Below, in pieces: positions 33,510-42,163 of a stretch of DNA of 56,262 nt. A program made the position numbers and the translations under genes. Origin of the DNA: VGCC01 sp040381195. Lineage in GTDB: Bacteria > Actinomycetota > Actinomycetes > S36-B12. The stretch covers positions 1 to 56,262 of the forward strand of contig JBEIHR010000002.1 of the NCBI GenBank assembly GCA_040381195.1, read 5' to 3'. A model generated the notes under the pieces. The model searched no databases. It was not told where the DNA came from and saw only the letters and a list, made by a program, of their open reading frames with translations. Position 1 is the stretch's first letter. Every line of letters begins with the position of its first letter.

Positions 33510-34958
33510 ATGACCGCAACGACCGAGACCCGTACCGGAGTCGGCCGCGTAGCACGCGTGACCGGGCCTGTCGTCGACGTGGAGTTCCCCGTCGAGGCGA
33601 TGCCCGAGCTCTACAACGCGCTGAAGGTCGATGTCTCCTTCGACCAGGGGGAGGAGGGGGGCGGTACACACACCCTCACCCTCGAGGTTGCTCAGCACAT
33701 CGGTGACAACATGGTGCGCGCCATCTCGATGCAGCCCACCGACGGCCTTGTCCGCGGTGCAGAGGTGCGCGACACCGGCGACTCCATCACCGTTCCCGTG
33801 GGCGATGTCACTAAGGGTCACGTGTGGAACACCCTCGGCGTGCCGCTGGACGTCAAGGAATCCGATCTCGATATCAAGGAGCGCTGGAGCATCCACCGCT
33901 CGGCGCCCGCCTTCGATCAGCTCGAGTCGAAGACCGAGGTCTTCACGACCGGCATCAAGGTCATCGATCTGCTCACCCCCTACGTCAATGGCGGGAAGAT
34001 CGGTCTGTTCGGCGGCGCGGGTGTGGGCAAGACCGTTCTCATCCAGGAAATGATCTACCGCGTTGCCGAGAACTTCGGTGGCGTATCGGTGTTCGCCGGA
34101 GTGGGGGAGCGCACCCGTGAGGGCAATGACCTGTTCCTCGAGATGACCGAGTCCGGCGTTATTTCCAAGACCGCCCTGGTCTTCGGCCAGATGGACGAGC
34201 CTCCGGGTACGCGCCTACGCGTCGCTCTGGCCGCCCTGACCATGGCGGAGTACTTCCGGGATGTGCAGAAGCAGGACGTGCTGCTCTTCATCGACAACAT
34301 CTTCCGCTTCACCCAGGCGGGATCCGAGGTGTCGACCCTGCTCGGTCGTATGCCGTCCGCGGTGGGCTACCAGCCGACACTCGCAGATGAGATGGGTCAG
34401 CTGCAGGAGCGGATCACCTCCACCCGTGGTCACTCGATCACGTCGCTCCAGGCGATCTACGTCCCCGCCGATGACCTCACCGACCCGGCACCGGCAACGA
34501 CGTTCGCCCACCTCGATGCCACCACGGTGCTGTCGCGGCCGATCTCCGAGCTGGGCATCTACCCGGCCGTGGACCCGTTGGACTCCACGTCACGCATCCT
34601 CGATCCCCGCTACATCGGGGAGGAGCACTACCGGGTTGCGGCACGGGTGAAGGAGATCCTGCAGCGTTACAAGGACCTGCAGGACATCATCGCGATTCTC
34701 GGTATCGACGAACTCTCGGAAGAAGACAAGATCATCGTCGGTCGTGCCCGCCGCATTCAGCGGTTCCTCTCCCAGAACATGTTCGTCGCCGAGGCCTTCA
34801 CGGGCCAGCCCGGTTCCTTCGTGCCGGTCGAGGAGACGATCGCATCGTTCAAGGCCCTCTGCGATGGTGCCTACGACCACCTGCCCGAACAGGCCTTCTT
34901 CATGTGCGGTGGCATCGACGATGTCGAGCGCAATGCCGCCGAGTTGGCGAAGAAGTAG
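33510..34958 (+). CDS. atpD: ATP synthase F1 subunit beta
   Basis: Catalytic subunit, 482 residues. P-loop GGAGVGKTV, catalytic Glu in GVGERTREGNDLF, DELSEED motif as IDELSEEDK. GAGAGAAGGAAG precedes the ATG. Confidence 0.98.
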   Translation: MTATTETRTGVGRVARVTGPVVDVEFPVEAMPELYNALKVDVSFDQGEEGGGTHTLTLEVAQHIGDNMVRAISMQPTDGLVRGAEVRDTGDSITVPVGDVTKGHVWNTLGVPLDVKESDLDIKERWSIHRSAPAFDQLESKTEVFTTGIKVIDLLTPYVNGGKIGLFGGAGVGKTVLIQEMIYRVAENFGGVSVFAGVGERTREGNDLFLEMTESGVISKTALVFGQMDEPPGTRLRVALAALTMAEYFRDVQKQDVLLFIDNIFRFTQAGSEVSTLLGRMPSAVGYQPTLADEMGQLQERITSTRGHSITSLQAIYVPADDLTDPAPATTFAHLDATTVLSRPISELGIYPAVDPLDSTSRILDPRYIGEEHYRVAARVKEILQRYKDLQDIIAILGIDELSEEDKIIVGRARRIQRFLSQNMFVAEAFTGQPGSFVPVEETIASFKALCDGAYDHLPEQAFFMCGGIDDVERNAAELAKK

Positions 34959-34960
34959 TC

Positions 34961-35353
34961 ATGGCTGAACTCGACGTCGCCGTGGTGTCCGCCGAACGCT
35001 CCCTGTGGAGCGGTTCGGCGCGCAGCGTCGTCGCCAAGACACCGGAAGGCGAGATCGGCATCCTGCCGGGGCATGAGCCGGTTCTCGCCCTCTTGGTGGA
35101 GAGCCCGCTCCGAATCGAGCAACCGGACGGCACCAAGGTGCTCGTTGCCGTCCACGGTGGGTTCTTCTCCGTGGACTCGAACAAGGTGAACGTCATCGCA
35201 GAGGTGGCCGAACTGGCCGAGGACATCGATGTGGATCGTGCCCAGGCCGCACTGGCACGTGCCCAGGCCGCCGGCGCCGAGACGGACATGTCGGCGCTCA
35301 AGCGGGCCGAGACCCGTATTCAGGTCGCGGGCGTGGCGAAGGGTCTGCGCTAG
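34961..35353 (+). CDS. atpC: ATP synthase F1 subunit epsilon
   Basis: Inhibitory/coupling subunit, 130 residues, with the N-terminal beta sandwich (TPEGEIGILPGHEPVLALL) and two C-terminal helices. It starts two bases after the atpD stop and ends the operon; its last four bases (CTAG) are shared with the convergent gene. Confidence 0.95.
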   Translation: MAELDVAVVSAERSLWSGSARSVVAKTPEGEIGILPGHEPVLALLVESPLRIEQPDGTKVLVAVHGGFFSVDSNKVNVIAEVAELAEDIDVDRAQAALARAQAAGAETDMSALKRAETRIQVAGVAKGLR

Positions 35354-35907
35354 TCGTCTGCCGGCACCAAGCGCAGTGTGATCCGGTCGAGCACGCGCAG
35401 ACGACGGCGTTTCACCGCGGAACGCCAGACTTCCATGGTCATGAGCTGAACCGGGAACCACAGCAGCACCCAACTCGTAATGCTCAAGCCCTCGCCCACG
35501 ACGTCGACGAGGTACTCATCCATCGGATCGGCGTTGTTCTTGACCAGAATGCTGGCGAATTGAAAGAGAAAGAACGCGATGACGCCCAGGGGTAGCAGTC
35601 GGCGTCCGATCGCACCCCCGGCCTCGGTGCTGTCGAGGTCGATGATGTTCTGCGCACGAACCCACCGGCGGATCCCGACCGTCAACGCTTCCTCGAGACC
35701 GGGGCGGATCTGATCGGACGGCAGCGTCACGGCGAGCTCGACGTCCGCGGTTCCCCGTGGCTGCTTACGCAGGAGCATGTCACGGACGGTGTCCATCGCG
35801 GGCTGGGCGGTGTACTCGGTGTAGAGGGGTGACGTCGGGCTGATGTCATCGGCAGTGAAGAGCTGGCCGGGATGAGACAGCTCGAAGGCGATGACGAACG
35901 GTGCCAT
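35350..35907 (-). CDS. Hypothetical protein with two membrane segments
   Basis: A 185-residue protein. The first half is soluble (MAPFVIAFELSHPGQLF start), with two hydrophobic segments at about 110-130 (RLLPLGVIAFFLFQFASIL) and 148-168, and a basic C-terminal stretch (KRRRLRVLD). I do not recognise the family. It starts two bases after the cobalamin adenosyltransferase stop on the same strand, so the two are probably co-transcribed. It occupies the place where many actinomycetes have a DUF2550 gene, but I see no likeness to that family. Confidence 0.75.
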   Translation of the reverse strand: MAPFVIAFELSHPGQLFTADDISPTSPLYTEYTAQPAMDTVRDMLLRKQPRGTADVELAVTLPSDQIRPGLEEALTVGIRRWVRAQNIIDLDSTEAGGAIGRRLLPLGVIAFFLFQFASILVKNNADPMDEYLVDVVGEGLSITSWVLLWFPVQLMTMEVWRSAVKRRRLRVLDRITLRLVPADD

Positions 35908-35909
35908 GG

Positions 35910-36485
35910 CTACCGGGTCGCCCCCGGCTCCCACAGCACATCGCCCCCGGCATCGACGTTGGCGACGCGGGCCAGGATGAAAAGCAGGTCACTGAGGCGG
36001 TTGAGGTACGTGGCGGTCAACGGGTTCATACCGCCGTGGTACATGTCGAGTGCGGCCCAGGTGGTGCGCTCTGCGCGTCGGACCACCGTGCGTGCCACGT
36101 GCAGGTAGGCGGCGACCGGAGTCCCCCCGGGGAGGATGAAGGAGCGGAGCGGGCTGAGTGGCTCGTTGTACTGGTCGCATTCCGATTCGAGTCGCGCGAT
36201 GTAGTCGTTCGTCACGCGCAGTGGCTCGTGTTCCGGTGAGTCGACGACGGGCGTGCACAGATCTGCCCCGACGTCGAAGAGCTCGTTCTGAACCCGGCGG
36301 AGCAATGTCGCCATACCCGAATCAACGCCCGACTGCGCGAGAACGACTCCGATGGCGCAGTTGGCCTCGTCCACATCGGCGTAAGCCTTGAGTCGGGGAT
36401 CGTTCTTGCCCGTGCGGGACATGTCCCCGAGGGACGTCGTGCCGTCGTCGCCGGTGCGGGTGTAGATCCGAGTGAGATTCACCAT
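35910..36485 (-). CDS. Cob(I)yrinic acid a,c-diamide adenosyltransferase, PduO type
   Basis: Makes adenosylcobalamin from cob(I)alamin and ATP. The 191 residues carry TRTGDDGTTSLGD near the start (ATP site), DVDEANCAIGV, FILPGG and the RTVVRRAER helix. The cofactor fits the methylmalonyl-CoA genes five kilobases away. ATG 36485 has a TAGGGT box exactly six bases upstream and no ribosome site. Confidence 0.94.
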   Translation of the reverse strand: MVNLTRIYTRTGDDGTTSLGDMSRTGKNDPRLKAYADVDEANCAIGVVLAQSGVDSGMATLLRRVQNELFDVGADLCTPVVDSPEHEPLRVTNDYIARLESECDQYNEPLSPLRSFILPGGTPVAAYLHVARTVVRRAERTTWAALDMYHGGMNPLTATYLNRLSDLLFILARVANVDAGGDVLWEPGATR

Positions 36486-36491
36486 GCGATG

Positions 36492-36497
36492 ACCCTA
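36492..36497 (-). promoter_or_regulatory. Candidate -10 box of the leaderless adenosyltransferase mRNA
   Basis: TAGGGT reads on the minus strand six bases before ATG 36485. It shares the 48-base divergent gap with the murA box. Confidence 0.5.
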
Positions 36498-36521
36498 GGG
36501 CAGAGGGAGACTCCGCGCTCG

Positions 36522-36527
36522 TACGAT
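36522..36527 (+). promoter_or_regulatory. Candidate -10 box of the leaderless murA mRNA
   Basis: TACGAT lies six bases before GTG 36534; the only purine-rich stretch (AGGGAG) is 25 bases away. Confidence 0.5.
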
Positions 36528-36533
36528 GCGCGA

Positions 36534-37799
36534 GTGCAGTGGTTCCGCATTGAGGGAGGCGAGCGCCTCGTCGGCGCGGTCGACGTCCCAGGAGCCAAGA
36601 ACTCGGTCCTGAAGCTCATGGCGGCTGCCCTGCTCGCCCCGGGGACCACCACGGTGACGAATGTGCCCGATATCGACGATGTCGGCATCATGTCCGAGTT
36701 GCTCCGGCGATTGGGGTGCGATGTCACCCACGATCGCGAGACTGCCGCCCTCGTTATCGATGTCCCGGAGCGGCCCGATCATCGAGCCGACTACGACCTG
36801 GTGCGCCGCATGCGCGCGTCGATCTGTGTGCTGGGACCCTTGCTTGCCCGCTGCGGCGCCGCGGACGTTGCGCTCCCCGGTGGAGACAACATCGGTTCGC
36901 GGGGTCTGGACTTGCACATCGCGGGATTACGTCGACTCGGTGCGCAGGTCTCCAATGAGCATGGCTACTTGGTCGCGGTGGCGGAGCGCCTTCGCGGGGC
37001 GGAGATCTGGTTGGACTTCCCGAGTGTCGGCGCGACCGAGACATTGGTCATGAGCGCGGTGCTCGCCGAGGGACGTTCCGTGATCGACAACGCAGCACGC
37101 GAGCCCGAGATCGTGGATATCTGCTCGATGCTCGTGGACATGGGGGCCCGGATCGATGGGATCGGTTCGGCAACGTTGACCGTGGAGGGAGTGCGCGAAC
37201 TCTCACCCGTGCGGCATGCGACCGTTCCCGACCGCATCGTCGCTGGCACCTACGCCGTGGCCGCGGTGATGACCGGCGGGTCTCTGGAGATCCGCGGGGC
37301 GCACGCGGAGCATGTGTCGCTGCCGTTGGAGAAGCTGGCCATGGCGGGCGCCACCGTCGTTATCGCAGAGGACGGATTCTCGGTCACGATGGATGGTCGC
37401 CCCCGCGCGGTCGATGTGGTCACACTGCCGTATCCGGGATTCCCCACAGATCTCCAGCCGCAGTTCATCGCGTTGAACTCAATTGCCGACGGTGCGGCGC
37501 TCGTGACCGAAAACCTCTTTGAGGCCCGTTTCCGCTTCGTCCAGGAGTTAGCGCGCCTGGGTGCGGATGTCCGTACCGATGGTCACCATGCGCTGGTTCG
37601 TGGGCGTTCCCGCCTCTCGGGGGCCCCGGTGGAGGCGACGGATATCCGTGCGGGCGCCGGCCTCGTCCTAGCTGGGTTGGTGGCCGAGGGTGTCACCGAG
37701 GTGTACGGGGTGGACCACATCGACCGTGGCTATGCGGGCCTGGTGTCCGCTATCGCCGGTGTGGGGGGACGCATCACGCGCGAGGACGTCAGCCCCTGA
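36534..37799 (+). CDS. murA: UDP-N-acetylglucosamine 1-carboxyvinyltransferase, Asp in place of active-site Cys
   Basis: First committed step of peptidoglycan synthesis, transferring enolpyruvate to UDP-GlcNAc. The 421 residues include GAKNSVLKLMAA, AREPEIVD and PGFPTDLQPQ. The mobile loop reads LPGGDNIGSRGLDLH, so the Cys attacked by fosfomycin (Cys115 in E. coli) is Asp118; mycobacterial MurA has the same change and is fosfomycin-insensitive. An ATG 45 bases upstream is in frame but would extend into the divergent promoter. GTG 36534 aligns with the family start. Confidence 0.96.
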   Translation: MQWFRIEGGERLVGAVDVPGAKNSVLKLMAAALLAPGTTTVTNVPDIDDVGIMSELLRRLGCDVTHDRETAALVIDVPERPDHRADYDLVRRMRASICVLGPLLARCGAADVALPGGDNIGSRGLDLHIAGLRRLGAQVSNEHGYLVAVAERLRGAEIWLDFPSVGATETLVMSAVLAEGRSVIDNAAREPEIVDICSMLVDMGARIDGIGSATLTVEGVRELSPVRHATVPDRIVAGTYAVAAVMTGGSLEIRGAHAEHVSLPLEKLAMAGATVVIAEDGFSVTMDGRPRAVDVVTLPYPGFPTDLQPQFIALNSIADGAALVTENLFEARFRFVQELARLGADVRTDGHHALVRGRSRLSGAPVEATDIRAGAGLVLAGLVAEGVTEVYGVDHIDRGYAGLVSAIAGVGGRITREDVSP

Positions 37800-38103
37800 G
37801 GATCTGGCGGGCGCGATTCTCGTCGGCCGGCCACACCATCACCCGGGGCCCGTCAAGGGTTTGGGCGAGATTCGCTCGGATACCGGCATCCTCGAGTCTC
37901 CGACGAGTGATCTCCCCCTCCGCGTAGGAGCCCGGTGCGGCCACGCTCACGAGCAGGCCGTACTCCTCGGTCGCACCGGAACGCGCGGGTGCGGCAACGA
38001 CGGACTCCCCGCGCCGGAATGCCCAGCGCAGGATGACGATGAGGATCGCCAGGCCACCGGCAGCCACCAGCGGACCGAAGAGGAACGAGAACGACCCGGA
38101 CAC
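37789..38103 (-). CDS. Small membrane protein with DUF2007-like domain
   Basis: A 104-residue protein: one membrane helix (about 8-28), a linker, then a compact domain (YGLLVSVAAPGSYAEGEITR to the end) resembling the DUF2007 putative signal-transducing domain. A 26-codon longer frame exists but would overlap nucS; GTG 38103 is chosen, with a CACCAT box six bases upstream. It overlaps murA by 11 bases at its stop. Confidence 0.65.
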   Translation of the reverse strand: MSGSFSFLFGPLVAAGGLAILIVILRWAFRRGESVVAAPARSGATEEYGLLVSVAAPGSYAEGEITRRRLEDAGIRANLAQTLDGPRVMVWPADENRARQILRG

Positions 38104-38143
38104 GGCCCTATGGTGACGTGCCCGGGGCCGTTGCGCCACCGGG

Positions 38144-38149
38144 TACCGT
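38144..38149 (+). promoter_or_regulatory. Candidate -10 box of a leaderless nucS mRNA
   Basis: TACCGT lies six bases before GTG 38156, with no ribosome site. Confidence 0.5.
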
Positions 38150-38155
38150 GCCTCG

Positions 38156-38824
38156 GTGCGGATCGTGGTCGCCCGGTGCACCGTCGACTACGTCGGGCGT
38201 CTCACCGCGCACCTGCCCGAAGCGGATCGCGTGATCATCGTCAAAGCGGATGGCTCCGTGCTGATCCACGCGGATGGTGGCTCGTACAAGCCGCTCAACT
38301 GGATGAGTCCTCCCTGCACGTTGCGCGAGACGGACTCGGATCCGATGACCTGGGAGGTCACGAACAAGGCGGGGGAGAGCCTTGTGATCCGCATCCATGC
38401 CATATCGCACGACAGTGAGCACGCTCTCGGCATCGATCCCGGCCTGGTGAAGGACGGGGTCGAATCCCACCTCCAGGTCCTACTCGCGGAACACCTCGAC
38501 GTACTGGGCATCGGCTACTCGCTGGTGCGGCGCGAGTACCCCACGGCGATCGGTCCGGTCGATCTGTTGTGTCGGGCTCCGGGCGGGGCGCATGTGGCCG
38601 TCGAGATCAAGCGCCGGGGCGAGATCGACGGAGTCGAGCAATTGACCCGCTACCTCGAACTACTCAATCGGGATCCTCTCCTTGCTCCCGTCGACGGTGT
38701 GTTCGCGGCGCAGGAGATCAAGCCTCAGGCTCGGACATTGGCCGAGGATCGTGGCATCCGGTGCGTGGTGCTCGATTATGAGGAGCTCAAAGGCACCTCC
38801 GACGTCGGATCCCGACTGTTCTGA
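38156..38824 (+). CDS. nucS: Endonuclease NucS
   Basis: Mismatch-specific endonuclease that replaces MutS/MutL in many actinobacteria and archaea, acting with the sliding clamp. The 222 residues have the N-terminal DNA-binding half (MRIVVARCTVDYVGRL, KADGSVLIHADGGSYKPLNWM) and the nuclease half with GPVDLLCRAPGG and AVEIKRRGEIDGVEQLTRYL, containing the Asp and Glu-x-Lys residues. The usual C-terminal clamp-binding tail is short (GSRLF). Confidence 0.94.
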   Translation: MRIVVARCTVDYVGRLTAHLPEADRVIIVKADGSVLIHADGGSYKPLNWMSPPCTLRETDSDPMTWEVTNKAGESLVIRIHAISHDSEHALGIDPGLVKDGVESHLQVLLAEHLDVLGIGYSLVRREYPTAIGPVDLLCRAPGGAHVAVEIKRRGEIDGVEQLTRYLELLNRDPLLAPVDGVFAAQEIKPQARTLAEDRGIRCVVLDYEELKGTSDVGSRLF

Positions 38825-38842
38825 CTTTGGCAGACTGACGGC

Positions 38843-39115
38843 ATGGGGCGGAAAAATCGGCGCACTCCGGCGCCCACGCGGGAGTACGTACCGAGCACGC
38901 GCGTGGAGACCCACCCGGACGGTGACTGGTACGTGCGCTCGCTCACGGGATCTGCTGCGACGAAGGACTACCGCTGCCCGGGGTGCGATCAGGTGATCCG
39001 CCCGGCGACACCACACATCGTGGCCTGGTCCGCTGAGGATCCGCAGGGTGCCGAGTTGCGCAGACACTGGCACACCCCCTGCTGGTCGGCACGAGATCGT
39101 CGTCGCCCCCGATGA
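38843..39115 (+). CDS. Small actinobacterial protein with zinc-ribbon-like motif
   Basis: A 90-residue basic protein. CPGCDQVIRP and later HIVAW and RRHWHTPCW provide two Cys, His residues and a further Cys that could bind zinc. I recall similar small proteins after nucS in other actinobacteria. Function unknown. It overlaps the following hydrolase by ATGA. Confidence 0.78.
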   Translation: MGRKNRRTPAPTREYVPSTRVETHPDGDWYVRSLTGSAATKDYRCPGCDQVIRPATPHIVAWSAEDPQGAELRRHWHTPCWSARDRRRPR

Positions 39116-39846
39116 AGATCTCCGCCAATTCGGTACTGCCGGCAGAGCGTCGTGAGATCGAACTCCGAACCTCCGATGGACTCACGTTGGTTGGTGAATG
39201 CGCGCTCCCGCGTGACGGTGCACCACGTGCGTGCATCGTCTGCGTGCACCCGTTGCCCACGCACGGCGGGATGATGGATTCACATGTGTTGCGCAAGATG
39301 GCCTGGCGCCTCCCGGCGCTGGCCGATATCGCCGTACTGCGCTTCAACACTCGCGGAACGTCGAGCGCCCGTGGCACGAGTGAAGGCACGTTCGATTCGA
39401 GCGAGGGAGAGGGCCGAGACCTCGCCGCCGCAGTGGACTGGGTTGCGTCCCAGGGACTGCCGCGCCCCTGGGTCGTCGGATGGTCCTTCGGGACCGACGT
39501 GATCCTGCGCCATGCGCGCGCACTCGATATCGCCGGCGTAATCCTGCTCTCGCCGCCGCTACGTTTCACAACTGCGGCGGAACTCACTGCGTGGGCTGAT
39601 GCTGACGTGCCCGTGGTCGCTCTCATTCCGGAACGCGACGATTACCTGCCACCGGCGCCCGCACGGGAGCGCTTCGCGGTTGCGCCCAACATTCGACTCA
39701 TTGTCATCGACGACGCACCGCACCTGTGGGTGGGAGAGAAGAACGTGCAACGCGTTCTCGACGAGATCCTTCGCGCCATCACGGGCCGTGCGGAGACGCT
39801 GCCGCGTGAGTGGGACGGACCTATGGAGCGCTGGTCGGACCTTTAG
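39112..39846 (+). CDS. Alpha/beta hydrolase
   Basis: A cytoplasmic 244-residue alpha/beta hydrolase. Elements: VHPLPTHGG loop, RFNTRGTSSARG, nucleophile Ser in GWSFGT, acid in PERDDYL and His in DAPHLW. The fold is close to bacterial serine aminopeptidase S33-like or YfbR-type short hydrolases; substrate unknown. Coupled to the zinc-ribbon protein by ATGA, and its last four bases are shared with mce. Confidence 0.86.
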   Translation: MKISANSVLPAERREIELRTSDGLTLVGECALPRDGAPRACIVCVHPLPTHGGMMDSHVLRKMAWRLPALADIAVLRFNTRGTSSARGTSEGTFDSSEGEGRDLAAAVDWVASQGLPRPWVVGWSFGTDVILRHARALDIAGVILLSPPLRFTTAAELTAWADADVPVVALIPERDDYLPPAPARERFAVAPNIRLIVIDDAPHLWVGEKNVQRVLDEILRAITGRAETLPREWDGPMERWSDL

Positions 39847-40274
39847 CGTTCGACGTGTTGCACCAACTCGATCAGCACCCCACCACTGTCCTTGGGGTGC
39901 GTGAAGTTCACCAATGATCCGGCTGTGCCGATCTTCGGCTCGTCGTACAGGACGCGCACTCCCTGGGATCGCAGGTGGTCGGCGACTGCGCGCACGTCCG
40001 TGACCGTGTAGGCAACCTGTTGAATTCCCGGCCCCGATTTCTCGAGGAACCGACCGATGGGGGAGTCGGGACGCAAGGGCGCGAGCACTTGGATGCACGA
40101 CCCGGACTCGCCGAGGGAGAGCATCGCCTCCTCGACCCCCTGTTCCTCGTTGACCTCTCGGTGCGCTACCGACAAACCGAACACGCGCCCGTAGTAGTCG
40201 ATCGCCTCGTCGAGATCGCGGACCGCGATACCGACGTGATCGATTGCCCGAAGCCAGGACTCCATGTGCGTCAT
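39843..40274 (-). CDS. mce: Methylmalonyl-CoA epimerase
   Basis: A 143-residue glyoxalase-fold (VOC) enzyme interconverting (R)- and (S)-methylmalonyl-CoA. IDHVGIAVRDLDEAIDYY carries the first metal His, and LIELVQ the final Glu; LLxGPIGRFLE-like SPIGRFLEKSGPGIQQVAY is diagnostic. Several starts are possible (40265, 40274, 40301) and none has a good ribosome site, so the start is uncertain. It is divergent from meaB, 36 bases away. Confidence 0.9.
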   Translation of the reverse strand: MTHMESWLRAIDHVGIAVRDLDEAIDYYGRVFGLSVAHREVNEEQGVEEAMLSLGESGSCIQVLAPLRPDSPIGRFLEKSGPGIQQVAYTVTDVRAVADHLRSQGVRVLYDEPKIGTAGSLVNFTHPKDSGGVLIELVQHVER

Positions 40275-40298
40275 CGTGGCATCCGTGGCCGGGCCCTG

Positions 40299-40304
40299 CA
40301 TGAT
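40299..40304 (+). promoter_or_regulatory. Weak candidate -10 box of meaB
   Basis: CATGAT lies six bases (GGGGGC) before GTG 40311. The ybbN-like gene has CACAAT and the identical GGGGGC spacer before its GTG. Confidence 0.35.
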
Positions 40305-40310
40305 GGGGGC

Positions 40311-41246
40311 GTGGATTCGGTGGACTCCCTGGCTGCGGGTGTGCGCGCGGGGGGTGTCCGCGAGATCGCCCGAGCGATCAGCGCTATCGAGAACTCGCCC
40401 ATCGGAGCCCCGGACCTACTCGACGCGCTGGGGGCACCGACCAGTCCTGCCCACGTCATCGGCGTGACGGGGGCGCCCGGGGTAGGCAAATCCACGATGA
40501 CGTCTGCGCTCGTGCGGGCCTTCCGGATGCGGGGGTCCCGGGTGGCCGTGATCGCGGTCGACCCGTCGTCTCCCTTCTCCGGTGGCGCCCTGCTCGGGGA
40601 TCGGATCCGCATGCAGGAGCATTCTGGAGACACGGGCGTCTACATCCGATCCATGGCCTCCCGCGGGCACCTGGGTGGACTCGCGGCCGCCATCGGGCCG
40701 GTGCTGCGTGTGTGCGAGGTCGCCGGGTTCGACGTCGTGATACTCGAGACTGTCGGTGTCGGCCAATCGGAGGTTGAGGTCGCGGCCGCGGCAGACACGA
40801 CGCTCGTGCTGGTCGCACCCGGGATGGGTGATGGCATCCAAGCCGCGAAAGCGGGCATCTTGGAAATCGGCGACATTTTCGTCGTGAACAAGGCCGATCG
40901 TGACGGAGCTGCAACCACGGCCCGAGAGTTGCGTCACATGATCGCCCTGGGTGAGCGGCCGCCCCAGGAGTGGGAGCCACCCGTGAACCTCACCGTTGCG
41001 AGCACGGGAGACGGCGTGAACGAGGTCGTCGAGGCGACGGACCGTCATCGCGCCTGGCTCGTGGAGACCGGAGCCCTGACCCGCCGTCGTGAGTTGCGAG
41101 CCCGGGAGGAAATCCTCGACACGGCATCGGCACTGACCAGGGCGCGGCTTCTCGAGAATCGTCCCGGCGTGGACGCCCTGGCCGCGGAGGTCGCAGCCGG
41201 CCAGCGGACCGCCTTCGAGGCTGCCCGAAGCCTCGTCGCAGACTGA
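40311..41246 (+). CDS. meaB: Methylmalonyl-CoA mutase-associated GTPase MeaB
   Basis: G3E-type GTPase that protects and reloads methylmalonyl-CoA mutase with adenosylcobalamin. The 311 residues have P-loop GAPGVGKST at 54-62, DPSSPFSGGALLGDRIRM, ETVGVGQSEVEV (switch II) and NKAD. The frame continues upstream through the mce gene; GTG 40311 lies just outside it and matches the family length. Confidence 0.93.
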   Translation: MDSVDSLAAGVRAGGVREIARAISAIENSPIGAPDLLDALGAPTSPAHVIGVTGAPGVGKSTMTSALVRAFRMRGSRVAVIAVDPSSPFSGGALLGDRIRMQEHSGDTGVYIRSMASRGHLGGLAAAIGPVLRVCEVAGFDVVILETVGVGQSEVEVAAAADTTLVLVAPGMGDGIQAAKAGILEIGDIFVVNKADRDGAATTARELRHMIALGERPPQEWEPPVNLTVASTGDGVNEVVEATDRHRAWLVETGALTRRRELRAREEILDTASALTRARLLENRPGVDALAAEVAAGQRTAFEAARSLVAD

Positions 41247-41253
41247 CCCTCGG

Positions 41254-41259
41254 CACAAT
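41254..41259 (+). promoter_or_regulatory. Weak candidate -10 box of the ybbN-like gene
   Basis: CACAAT lies six bases before GTG 41266. It is in the 19-base gap after meaB. Confidence 0.35.
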
Positions 41260-41265
41260 GGGGGC

Positions 41266-42163
41266 GTGAACAAGCCGGGATTCAACGTCGCTGGAGCAAT
41301 CGACCTCGCGGCTCTCGCGTCCCAGAAGCAGCAACAGGCGAAGGCGAATGCGGCCTTGGCCCACGCCCCCGACGGCCTCGTCATCGACGTGACCACCGCG
41401 ACCTTCGCGACCGATGTCATCGAGCGGTCGATGACCATCCCCGTGGTCCTGGATCTGTGGGCCACCTGGTGCGGACCGTGCAAGCAACTGTCGCCGACAC
41501 TGGAGAAGCTGGCCGTCGACTATGGGGGTCGCTGGATCCTTGCCAAGGTCGACGTCGATGCCGAGCAGCAGATCGCGGCGGCGTTTCAAGTGCAGTCGAT
41601 CCCATCCGTTTTCGCCGTGATCAAGGGCCAGCCCGTCCCGCTTTTCCAAGGGGCCTACCCCGAGGCGCAGATCCGTCAGATCCTTGATGAGGTTCTACGC
41701 GTGGCGGCGGAGCAAGGCGTCACCGGGAGTCTGGTCGCACCCCACGAAGTCGACGAAGTCGTCGAAGAGCCGGCGGACCCACGTCTTGAGCGCGCGGTGA
41801 ACGCCATCGATGCCGGGGAGTGGGAGGTGGCTCGCGCGGCCTACCGGGAGGTTCTGGCGCAGAATCCGCACGATGCGGATGCTCGCGCGGGTGTCGCACT
41901 CGTCGGTGTCCTCGAGCGCACGGCGCAGGGGGTTGCTCCTTCAACGCCCACCACGGTGGACGAGTACCTGGCTGCTGCCGATCACGCCGTGGCGGGAGGT
42001 GACTTCCCCCCTCGCCTTCGACCTCGGGATCACCGCGGTGCAGATGGCCTCCGGAGAGGATCGCAATTCCGCGCGTGATCGCGTAGTGGAGTACTTCACC
42101 ATCGCTGGGGATCACCCGGATGTGCCGAAGGCGCGAACGCGCCTGGCAAGCGCACTGTTCTAG
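41266..42163 (+). CDS. Thioredoxin-fold co-chaperone YbbN-like, interrupted by a one-base frameshift
   Basis: Residues 45-150 form a thioredoxin domain with WCGPC (Cys69, Cys72) and the cis-Pro loop VQSIPSVF; a TPR-like C-terminal part follows, as in YbbN (CnoX). The first frame breaks family similarity after AVAGGDFPP at about 42005 and stops at 42078. The C-terminal end (PLAFDLGITAVQ to TRLASALF) continues in the next frame to 42163. Removing one C from the six-C run at 42006-42011 gives AGGDFPLAFDLGI and restores one protein of about 298 residues. It could be a sequencing error, a real mutation or, less likely, slippage. The stop shares CTAG with glgB. Confidence 0.85.
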
